Source: Hyphomicrobiales bacterium
GTDB lineage: Bacteria; Pseudomonadota; Alphaproteobacteria; Rhizobiales; Rhizobiaceae
Assembly (NCBI GenBank): GCA_900466945.1
Contig: UBNV01000012.1
Coordinates: 62,001 to 126,000 of the forward strand
DNA length: 64,000 bases
Reading direction: 5' to 3'
Position numbers and translations under genes: made by a program. The notes under the pieces were generated by a model that had not been told where the DNA came from, made no database searches, and saw nothing but the letters and a program-made list of their open reading frames with translations. Of this stretch, positions 57,616-64,000 are shown piece after piece (position 1 is the first letter of the stretch; the number at the start of each line of letters is the position of its first letter).

Positions 57616-59706
57616 TCAGACCTTCGGCTTGTAAGGCTTCTTCTTTGCACCGCCGGCGGCGCCCCGGTCTTCGAATTTGCCCTTCGGCTTGCCTGCATAG
57701 GCTGGTTTGTCGCCCTTGGGCTTGCCGGCCCAATCAGGCTTGGCAGACTTGTCCCAGGCATTGGACACGCCTTTCGGCTTCTTGAAGGCGGGCTTGGCCG
57801 GAGCGTCGCCCCAGACTTCGGCATCGGTGGCGGCCATGGCGTCACGTGCGGGGCGAGGGGCCGCATCGTCCTTGCGGGGATAGGGCTTCTTGTCGCCGAA
57901 CGGCTTCTTCTCGCCATACGGAGCCTTGTCGCCGAACGGCTTGCGTTCACCGGAAGGCTTCCGGTCGTCCGACTTGCGGTCGCCATAGGCCTTTTTCTCG
58001 GCATAAGGCTTGCGTTCGCCTTCCTCGCGCGGCGGGCGAGCGGCCCGCTCCTTCGGAGCAGCGTTGAAATCTGGCATGCCGGGAAGCTGCGACAGTGTGA
58101 TGCCGCGTTCCATTGTCTTGTTGGGGCCAAGTGCGCTGAGGAAGGTATCCAGCGCGCTCGCGGCGATCTCGACGAAGGTTTCCTCCGGCTGCATCTTGAT
58201 GGCGCCGATTTCGTTCTTGGTGATGTTGCCATTGCGGCAGAGCATCGGGATCAGCCAGCGGGGCTCTGCATTCTGGCGGCGACCGACAGAGACGGAGAAC
58301 CAGACGCTTGCACCGAAGTCTCCGCGCGGCTTGGTCGCGGAATTAGCCGGGTTGGCGTAGTCAGGCTCCTTGCGGGCCTTTCCGGCTTCGAGGCTGACGG
58401 GGATCAGGTCTTCCGGTGCCGAGCGATGGCCGCGCTGCAGGCGCAGGAAGGCGGCAGCAATCTGTTCCGCGCCATGCGTTGCGATCAATGCCTCGATCAT
58501 CGGCACCTCGTCTTCGCCTATGGCCTGGGTCAGCGACGGATCTGCCATCAGGCGTTTGTCGTCACGGGCCTGAACTTCGTCTGCCGACGGCGGCAGCGCC
58601 CAGGTCGGACGCACATTGGCGCCGCTGAGCAGGCGTTCGGCCTTGCGGCGCGCGCTGTTCGGCACGATGAGCGCAGACACACCCTTGTTACCGGCGCGGC
58701 CGGTACGGCCGGAACGGTGCAGCAGGGTGTCGGAATTTGTCGGCAGGTCGGCATGAATGACGAGCTCAAGGCCTGGCAGGTCGATGCCGCGGGCGGCAAC
58801 GTCTGTCGCGACGCAAACGCGCGCACGACCGTCGCGCATGGCCTGCAGCGCATGGGTGCGTTCGTTCTGCGAAAGTTCGCCCGACAGCGCGACAACGGAG
58901 AAGCCGCGATTGTGCAGGCGGGCCGTCAGGTGGTTTACGGCGGCGCGGGTTGAGCAGAAGACGATGGCGTTCTTCGCTTCGTAGAAGCGCAAGACGTTGA
59001 TGATGGCGTTCTCGCGGTCGGGATTGGCAACGGCGAGCGCGCGATATTCGATATCGACGTGCTGCTTCTGCTCGGAGACCGTCTCTATGCGGCGGGCGTC
59101 GCGCTGGTAGCTCTTGGCCAGGTCGGAGATCGAGCGCGGCACGGTTGCCGAGAACATCAGGGTCCGGCGCTCGTCGGGGGATTGCTGCAGGATGAATTCG
59201 AGATCTTCGCGGAAGCCGAGATCGAGCATTTCGTCGGCTTCATCGAGCACGACGACCCGCATCTGCGACAGGTCGAGGGCGCGGCGCGTGATGTGGTCGC
59301 GCAGGCGCCCGGGTGTGCCGACGATGATATGGGCACCGCGTTCCAGCGCGCGGCGCTCGTTGCGGATGTCCATGCCGCCGACGCAGGAGCCGATGATGGC
59401 GCCGGTCTCGGCATAGAGCCATTCGAGTTCGCGCATGACCTGCATGGCAAGTTCGCGTGTCGGTGCGATGGCGAGTGCAAGCGGCGCGCCGGCGCGCTCG
59501 AAGCGGCCACCTTCCGGCAGCAGGGTCGGCGCCATGGCGAGGCCGAATGCGACGGTCTTGCCGGAACCGGTCTGGGCTGAGACGAGCGCATCGCGACCTT
59601 GAAGGCCAGGGTCGATCATCGCCTGCTGCACGGGGGTAAGGGTCTCGTACCCGCGCTTGCGCAAGGCCTCAGCGATCGCCGGGACGATGGCGTCAAAATC
59701 AGTCAT
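57616..59706 (-). CDS. DEAD-box ATP-dependent RNA helicase with DbpA-like RNA-binding domain and basic tail
   Basis: A 696-residue helicase. Motif I AQTGSGKT (44-51), DEAD (155-158), SAT (185-187) and HRSGRTGRAG mark the two RecA domains (to about residue 360). A DbpA-type RNA-binding domain follows near residues 440-515, and the last 150 residues are a low-complexity tail dominated by lysine, proline, glycine and acidic residues with repeats of KPFGDKKPY type. It resembles CsdA/DbpA enzymes that remodel rRNA, often induced by cold. It is divergent from the exonuclease gene. Confidence 0.9.
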   Translation of the reverse strand: MTDFDAIVPAIAEALRKRGYETLTPVQQAMIDPGLQGRDALVSAQTGSGKTVAFGLAMAPTLLPEGGRFERAGAPLALAIAPTRELAMQVMRELEWLYAETGAIIGSCVGGMDIRNERRALERGAHIIVGTPGRLRDHITRRALDLSQMRVVVLDEADEMLDLGFREDLEFILQQSPDERRTLMFSATVPRSISDLAKSYQRDARRIETVSEQKQHVDIEYRALAVANPDRENAIINVLRFYEAKNAIVFCSTRAAVNHLTARLHNRGFSVVALSGELSQNERTHALQAMRDGRARVCVATDVAARGIDLPGLELVIHADLPTNSDTLLHRSGRTGRAGNKGVSALIVPNSARRKAERLLSGANVRPTWALPPSADEVQARDDKRLMADPSLTQAIGEDEVPMIEALIATHGAEQIAAAFLRLQRGHRSAPEDLIPVSLEAGKARKEPDYANPANSATKPRGDFGASVWFSVSVGRRQNAEPRWLIPMLCRNGNITKNEIGAIKMQPEETFVEIAASALDTFLSALGPNKTMERGITLSQLPGMPDFNAAPKERAARPPREEGERKPYAEKKAYGDRKSDDRKPSGERKPFGDKAPYGEKKPFGDKKPYPRKDDAAPRPARDAMAATDAEVWGDAPAKPAFKKPKGVSNAWDKSAKPDWAGKPKGDKPAYAGKPKGKFEDRGAAGGAKKKPYKPKV
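57880..58020 (-). repeat. Degenerate tandem repeats in the helicase tail
   Basis: This stretch encodes about six variants of an eight-residue unit of the form K-P-[FY]-G-[DE]-[KR]-K, seen at DNA level as recurring TCGCCGAACGGCTT-like blocks on the + strand. It is internal to the helicase gene. Confidence 0.7.
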
Positions 59707-59901
59707 GAATTGGTCTTTCGAATGTGATGGATGGTGCGGGCCAAAGCACCGCGCCCGCCGATTGCGGGTATGTTTGCGCTGTTCCTACTCGCAAGGACCC
59801 GGAAAGTCGAGGGGGAGGAGGCGAAAAGCCGTCATATGGTGAAGGGGTGGGATGGCATAGCCGCATGGTGCCTTGCCCGAATCCCTCCTGCGCCTTATGG
59901 C

Positions 59902-60549
59902 ATGTTCATGTCTATCCCCGATTTCTCCGGCAGAACTATTGCCATCGACTTCGAGACCGCAACGGAAGCGCGGGCGAGTGCCTGTTCGATCGGGCTTGCC
60001 TTCATCGAGAGTGGACGCGTGGTGCGGATCGAAGAGCGCCTCATCCGGCCGCCGCAAAACCGCTATTCGCCGTTCAACATCGCCATTCACGGGATCCGGC
60101 CCGAGCATACCGCCCATGCTCCCGATTTTGCCGAGGTCATGGCGGAGTTCGTCGGTGATTTCGAGGGCGCGCGGATGATCGCGCACAATGCGTCCTTCGA
60201 TTTTTCCGTGCTGAGGGCCAGTCTCGATCTCTGCGGGTTGGACTATCCGGATGTTTCTTATCTCTGCAGCGTGAAGCTCGCGCAGCGCCACTGGCCGGAC
60301 CTCGGATCGCACCGGTTGAACGTGCTAGCAGCCCATCTCGGTCTTACTTTCCTGCATCACAATGCAGCCGAGGACGCTCGCATCTGCGCAGAGGCTTGTC
60401 TCGCCATGGCCGTGGAGGCCGAGGTGGAAGACCTTTTCGAACTGGCGGTGAAGCACGGGCTCAATCCGGGCCGGCTGCATCGGCAGGGATATGACGCCTG
60501 CTCCTTCGCCCGAAAGCCAAAGAGGAAACAGGTCGCCTTGCAAGCGTGA
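59902..60549 (+). CDS. 3'-5' exonuclease, DnaQ-like (DEDD)
   Basis: About 215 residues. Exo I is IDFETA (D16, E18), exo II lies in AHNASFDFSVL, and exo III is HNAAEDARICA, with the histidine of the DEDDh type (LHHNAAED). It resembles the exonuclease domain of the DNA polymerase III epsilon subunit, without polymerase-binding tail. ATG at 59902 or 59908 are equal candidates; neither has a good ribosome-binding site. The upstream open frame back to 59731 looks non-coding. Its role, DNA repair or RNA turnover, is not fixed. Confidence 0.82.
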   Translation: MFMSIPDFSGRTIAIDFETATEARASACSIGLAFIESGRVVRIEERLIRPPQNRYSPFNIAIHGIRPEHTAHAPDFAEVMAEFVGDFEGARMIAHNASFDFSVLRASLDLCGLDYPDVSYLCSVKLAQRHWPDLGSHRLNVLAAHLGLTFLHHNAAEDARICAEACLAMAVEAEVEDLFELAVKHGLNPGRLHRQGYDACSFARKPKRKQVALQA

Positions 60550-60592
60550 TGCGACATCCTATCTTCAGTGAAATCACGAAGGAGTGAAGTCG

Positions 60593-61081
60593 ATGTCGAT
60601 CCGTAAAGCTGCCGCTGCTGCTGCCATCTTCGCTGCCATGGCAGTTCCCGCCTCTTCCGAAGTCGTCGGGAAGGTCGGGGTCGACTGGGTCGGCAATGAT
60701 ATTGTCGTCGAAGCGGTGACGGATCCCGCTGTGAAGGGGGTGACGTGCCACGTCACCTATTTCGATCGATCAATTATCGACCGTCTGTCGAAGGGCAACT
60801 GGTTCGAGGATCCCTCCAACAATTCGATCGCATGCCGCCAGACGGGGCCAATCGAGATCGGCGACATCGATCTGTCGGAAGAGGGTGAGGAAGTGTTCCG
60901 GGAGGGACTCTCGATCATCTGGAAGTCGCTGGTCGTCAACCGAATCTACGACAAGGAAAACGATACGCTGATCTACCTGGCGCATTCCCGACAGGTGGTC
61001 GAGGGTTCGGCGAAGATGGCGATATCGACGGTGCCGCTGTTCAATCAGAATGTCGTATGGACGGCGGGCAAACCGCAGTAA
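60593..61081 (+). CDS. creA: CreA-family periplasmic protein
   Basis: A 162-residue exported protein. A signal peptide (about 1-22) is followed by the CreA domain: VGKVGVDWVGNDIVVEA, a cysteine pair (CHVTYF and IACRQTG) and DPSNNSIACRQTGPI. Function of CreA is unknown even in E. coli. ATG at 60593 has GAAGGAG 8 nt upstream; a GTG at 60584 lies inside that site. Confidence 0.9.
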   Translation: MSIRKAAAAAAIFAAMAVPASSEVVGKVGVDWVGNDIVVEAVTDPAVKGVTCHVTYFDRSIIDRLSKGNWFEDPSNNSIACRQTGPIEIGDIDLSEEGEEVFREGLSIIWKSLVVNRIYDKENDTLIYLAHSRQVVEGSAKMAISTVPLFNQNVVWTAGKPQ

Positions 61082-61237
61082 CAGACCAGTTTAGGGTGCA
61101 ACGGCGTCGGGACTCATTTGTGTGACGCCGGTCACTTCACGAGTCGCGACCGCTTCGCCATTCATGCCGTGCCGCTGCTGCGTTACCCCCATTTCGCAGC
61201 CGGCCGGAGCGGAACCTGTTCTCCACTCCAAACAAGG

Positions 61238-61267
61238 ACGCCCTGGAGCCGTTCGGATCCAGGGCGT
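61238..61267 (-). terminator. Terminator-like hairpin after the small secreted protein gene
   Basis: ACGCCCTGGA (61238-61247) and TCCAGGGCGT (61258-61267) pair perfectly with a 10-nt loop; on the minus strand CCTTGTTTG follows. Confidence 0.65.
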
Positions 61268-61290
61268 TCTCAGAAGTCTCGCGATCGAGC

Positions 61291-61656
61291 TTACTTAACG
61301 TAAACGATCTTGCCGCCGTTAGCAGCCGTATCGACGTCGATCACGTTCATGGTGTCAATGCTATCCTCCTGGAGAGCTGCCATGATAGCCGGATCAGCGC
61401 TTACTTCGGCCTGAGCCTCAGCCATCGCAGCCTGGTCGTTGATCATTGCTTCGAGGCGGGTGTGCTCCTGACGACCCTGATCGTTGTCGAGGCTGTCGAG
61501 GCGGACAATGCTCACGCCGTCGGTCGACATGGCCGTCGAGTTCGTGGTGGTCGTGGTGTCGACCATCGGGTCGGCGGCGGTCTGGGCGAAGGCTACGCCC
61601 GAAACAGAGGCGATGGACATGGCACCGGCGAGCGCGAGCTTTACTGCAGAATTCAT
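61291..61656 (-). CDS. Small secreted protein of unknown function
   Basis: A 121-residue protein with a signal peptide (1-23, ending AFA), then a run of threonines (TTTTTNST), then an acidic, alanine-rich, mostly helical region containing QEHTRLEAMINDQAAMAEAQ and ending KIVYVK. I recognise no domain. AAGGAG 8 nt before the ATG at 61656 supports the start. A long AT-rich leader with an inverted repeat lies about 100 nt upstream, and a hairpin terminator follows. It is probably periplasmic. Confidence 0.75.
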   Translation of the reverse strand: MNSAVKLALAGAMSIASVSGVAFAQTAADPMVDTTTTTNSTAMSTDGVSIVRLDSLDNDQGRQEHTRLEAMINDQAAMAEAQAEVSADPAIMAALQEDSIDTMNVIDVDTAANGGKIVYVK

Positions 61657-61751
61657 GGTCTTTCTCCTTGGTTTCTCTTCAGAATTTCTTGCTTCGTTGG
61701 AAGCTGACAGGAAAACGCAAGACCGTGTCCAGGGTTCCAATTGAACCAAAA

Positions 61752-61777
61752 AATATTTATAAATTATAATAAATATT
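61752..61777. promoter_or_regulatory. AT-rich inverted repeat upstream of the small secreted protein gene
   Basis: AATATTTAT (61752-61760) and ATAAATATT (61769-61777) are perfect 9-nt arms around AAATTATA, inside a 70-nt stretch (61737-61806) that is almost all A and T in otherwise GC-rich DNA. A TATAAT on the minus strand falls within it. It is likely the promoter/operator of the gene at 61291-61656. Confidence 0.6.
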
Positions 61778-61848
61778 CGCCATAACATCATACAAACATA
61801 AACAACGCCATCGGTGAAGCCGATCGCGTTTGGTGTATAACCAACGGA

Positions 61849-61876
61849 AAAATGCCCCGCGGATACGGGGCATTTT
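61849..61876 (-). terminator. Rho-independent terminator after cheW
   Basis: AAAATGCCCCG (61849-61859) pairs perfectly with CGGGGCATTTT (61866-61876); on the minus strand it ends in TTTTTCC. It closes the chemoreceptor-cheW operon. Confidence 0.85.
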
Positions 61877-61895
61877 CCTGGGAAGGGCAATGGGC

Positions 61896-62360
61896 TTAGG
61901 CGGCCTGCGCCAGTTCGTCGGCGATGACTGTGTCGAGGTTGAGGAAGCAGACCATCGATTTTTCGAGTGCGACGATGCCGCGGCAGAAAGCGCGCTGGGC
62001 TTCCGGGATGATTTCCGGTGCGGGCTGCAGGTCTTCGCTCTTGATCGTCATCATGTCGGACACCTGCTCGACCAAAAGGCCGACCAGCTTGCCGGCGATG
62101 TCGGTGACGATGATCGCGGCGCGCTCCGACGGTTCTGTCATCTTCATACCGAGCCGGCAGGCCATATCGATGACCGGGATGACGGCGCCGCGCAGGTTAA
62201 TCAGGCCGAGAACGTAAGGCGGTGTGTGCGGCATCGGCGTCACGGGAGCCCAGCCGCGGATTTCGCGGATGGCCATGATGTCGATGCAGAATTCCTGGTC
62301 GCCGAGATGGAACGATACGATTTCCAGATACGCACCCGACTGTTTGATGGCATTGCTCAT
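61896..62360 (-). CDS. cheW: Chemotaxis coupling protein CheW
   Basis: A 154-residue single CheW domain (VSFHLGDQEFCIDIMAIREI, then LINLRGAVIPVIDMACRLG), which links chemoreceptors to the kinase CheA. The length is normal. It starts 2 nt after the stop of the chemoreceptor gene, so receptor and coupler are made from one message. No cheA or cheY is in the window. Confidence 0.96.
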   Translation of the reverse strand: MSNAIKQSGAYLEIVSFHLGDQEFCIDIMAIREIRGWAPVTPMPHTPPYVLGLINLRGAVIPVIDMACRLGMKMTEPSERAAIIVTDIAGKLVGLLVEQVSDMMTIKSEDLQPAPEIIPEAQRAFCRGIVALEKSMVCFLNLDTVIADELAQAA

Positions 62361-62362
62361 GG

Positions 62363-64000
62363 TCAGAACTCTTCCCAGTGTTCTTTCGCTGCGGCAGCTG
62401 AGGCTGTTGCCGAAGCAGTTCGGTTAAACGATCCCGCAACCTTGTCCATCAGCGCCCGTGCGGGAGACGGTTTCTGAGGGGAGGCGGCGCGTGCCGGCTC
62501 CTGATGTTGGACATGAGCAGCCTGGCCCAAGGTCACCTTGAACTGCCCGACGAGGCGCGAAAGGTTTTCCGCATCGCTCGCCAGCGTGTGGCTTGCCGCA
62601 TTGGTCTGCTCTACCATCGCGGCATTCTGTTGCGTGACCTGATCCATCTGGCCGACGGCCGAATTGATCTCGCTCAGACCAACTGATTGTTCACGCGCGC
62701 TGGTAACGATTGCCTTAACATGCTCGTTAATTCGTAAAACATCTTCGCCGATCCGGTGCAGTGCCTGTCCGGTCGCAGTCACCAGCTCGACCCCGGAGCG
62801 CACTTCGTCATTGGATCGTGTCACCAGTGTCTTGATGTCGCGAGCGGCGTCGGCAGCCCTTCCGGCCAGCGCCCGGACTTCCTGGGCAACGACGGCAAAG
62901 CCCTTGCCGGCTTCGCCTGCGCGCGCTGCCTCGACGCCCGCATTGAGTGCCAGAAGGTTCGTCTGGAAGGCGATTTCGTCAATGACGTTGATGATCTTGC
63001 CGATTTCGTCGGTCGCGTCCTCAATGCGGTTCATTGCCGCCATTGCCTCGTTGACCACCGCACCGGATTTTTCGGCGTAGTCCTTGGCGTTGTCCACCAT
63101 GTGGCTCGCCTCTTCGGCCCGCTCGGTCGCGCCCTTGACCGTTTCGGTGATCTCGGAGAGAGCCGCGGAAGTTTCCTCCAGTGAAGCGGCCTGCTGTTCG
63201 GTGCGGCGGGCCAGATCGTCGGCGGCGCTGCGCATCTGCTGGCTATTCGCGTGGATCGAGTTGCTGTTGGACGAGATCTCGGTCATGACCCGCTTGAGGT
63301 TCGTCGCCACTTCGTTGAAGTCTGTGCGCAGCCGTTCCAGGTCCGACGGGAAGGGCGCAGTGATGGCGGTGCAGAGGTCACCTTCGGAAAGCCGCTTCAG
63401 GCCTTCGCCCAGCGCATCGACGGCGCTCTTCAGGGCTTTCGTGTCGGCTTCCATGCTGGCGGTGCGGCTTTCGCGTTCTGCTTCGTTCTGCTGGCGCTGG
63501 ATCCTGGTCGAATCCTCAAGGTCACGCTTGTCGATCGCGGCCTTGCGGAAAATTTCGGCCGAGCGAGCCATGCCACCGATTTCATCTCGCCGGTCGGTGG
63601 CATCGACCTCTGCGTCATAGTCGCCATCGATGATTCGCTGCATGCTGTTGCGCACCAGCCTGATTCCATTGGCAATCGAATTGCCGTGCACGAATTGCAG
63701 GAGGATGACAGTGGTGAAGGCGATGCTGCCGAGCCAGAGCTGGAACTTGAGCGCTTCGTTGCTCGTGTTCGTGGCTTCGTTGACATATTCCTCGACGAGC
63801 TTGCCACCGAGGGCCGAGAGATTGTTCAGCACATTTCCCAGACGTTCACCCGAACCATCGATCGCATCGTCGATCGCGGCATAGTCCCCTTCAGGCGCAT
63901 TGGTTTCGACCATGCGCTTGAGGTCGACCTGGATCGCCTGGGCTACGACTTTGACATCGGCCTCGTAGGTGCCGACCTCGCCTGGAGCACCCGCTTGCGT
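62363..64000 (-). CDS. Methyl-accepting chemotaxis protein, N-terminus beyond the window
   Basis: The frame is open to the last base, so this is the C-terminal 545 residues of a longer receptor. In order: part of a periplasmic sensor helix bundle, one transmembrane segment (LWLGSIAFTTVILLQF region), a HAMP domain (SMQRIIDGDYDAEV), a second HAMP-like linker, and the MCP signalling domain with the hairpin tip containing EIAFQTNLLALNAGVEAARAG. The protein ends in HWEEF, an xWxxF pentapeptide that docks the methyltransferase CheR. Ligand is unknown because the sensor domain is cut. Confidence 0.93.
   Translation of the reverse strand, partial: TQAGAPGEVGTYEADVKVVAQAIQVDLKRMVETNAPEGDYAAIDDAIDGSGERLGNVLNNLSALGGKLVEEYVNEATNTSNEALKFQLWLGSIAFTTVILLQFVHGNSIANGIRLVRNSMQRIIDGDYDAEVDATDRRDEIGGMARSAEIFRKAAIDKRDLEDSTRIQRQQNEAERESRTASMEADTKALKSAVDALGEGLKRLSEGDLCTAITAPFPSDLERLRTDFNEVATNLKRVMTEISSNSNSIHANSQQMRSAADDLARRTEQQAASLEETSAALSEITETVKGATERAEEASHMVDNAKDYAEKSGAVVNEAMAAMNRIEDATDEIGKIINVIDEIAFQTNLLALNAGVEAARAGEAGKGFAVVAQEVRALAGRAADAARDIKTLVTRSNDEVRSGVELVTATGQALHRIGEDVLRINEHVKAIVTSAREQSVGLSEINSAVGQMDQVTQQNAAMVEQTNAASHTLASDAENLSRLVGQFKVTLGQAAHVQHQEPARAASPQKPSPARALMDKVAGSFNRTASATASAAAAKEHWEEF

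Overview
The window is a stretch of GC-rich alphaproteobacterial chromosome, almost certainly from the Rhizobiales and most likely Rhizobiaceae (Rhizobium/Agrobacterium type). The grounds are a complete division and cell-wall (dcw) cluster ending in a long-linker FtsZ with the C-terminal peptide [10 protein letters not shown], a btaA-btaB betaine-lipid pair, a pyrophosphate-type phosphofructokinase, an ArsR-methyltransferase regulator joined to metF, and a chemoreceptor ending in an xWEEF pentapeptide. I see no insertion sequence, prophage, CRISPR array, tRNA or rRNA. Codon use looks uniform, so this is core chromosome rather than an island.

Layout. 1-9 kb: the end of an aldose-epimerase-like gene, a DUF442 phosphatase-like protein, a RidA-type deaminase, a TPP enzyme/CoA-transferase pair, a lysophospholipase-like hydrolase, a GT-C-like membrane protein and the ribosome-associated ABC-F protein EttA. 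9-11.3 kb: a perfect palindrome, an ArsR-methyltransferase regulator, metF and an unlisted 25-residue membrane peptide. 11.5-24.4 kb: a zone rich in peptidoglycan hydrolases (MltB type, GH25 muramidase, two SLT transglycosylases, an AmiD-type amidase), mixed with btaBA, a GGDEF-EAL protein, a serine hydrolase, a LysE exporter, PPi-phosphofructokinase and a TerB-DnaJ protein. 24.5-26.2 kb: a sarcosine-oxidase-like flavoenzyme and the RNase P RNA.

26.3-46.5 kb is the dcw cluster on the + strand: MraZ operator, mraZ, rsmH, ftsL, ftsI, murE, murF, mraY, murD, ftsW, murG, murC, murB, a diguanylate cyclase, ddl, ftsQ, ftsA, ftsZ. Spacing is very tight, with several 1-4 nt stop/start overlaps. The Mur enzymes build UDP-MurNAc-pentapeptide, MraY and MurG make lipid II, FtsW and FtsI polymerise and crosslink it at the septum, and FtsQ, FtsL, FtsA and FtsZ assemble the divisome. 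Envelope and DNA-maintenance genes follow: lpxC, bamD, recN, a cardiolipin synthase-like PLD protein, an EEP nuclease/phosphatase and ligA. 55-64 kb holds a second diguanylate cyclase of the same architecture, a pair of uncharacterised membrane proteins (TIGR02587/TIGR02588 type), a DEAD-box helicase, an exonuclease, CreA, a small secreted protein preceded by a striking AT-rich inverted repeat, cheW and a chemoreceptor that runs off the window.

I found no obviously new defence or mobile system. The observations most worth following are the 25-residue peptide gene, the four-repeat MraZ operator with a nearby CtrA-like site, the diguanylate cyclase inside the dcw cluster with its ribosome-binding site in a hairpin, the palindrome in front of the ArsR-methyltransferase/metF operon, the Pho-box candidate at btaA, and the unexplained TPP enzyme/CoA-transferase and TIGR02587/88 pairs.
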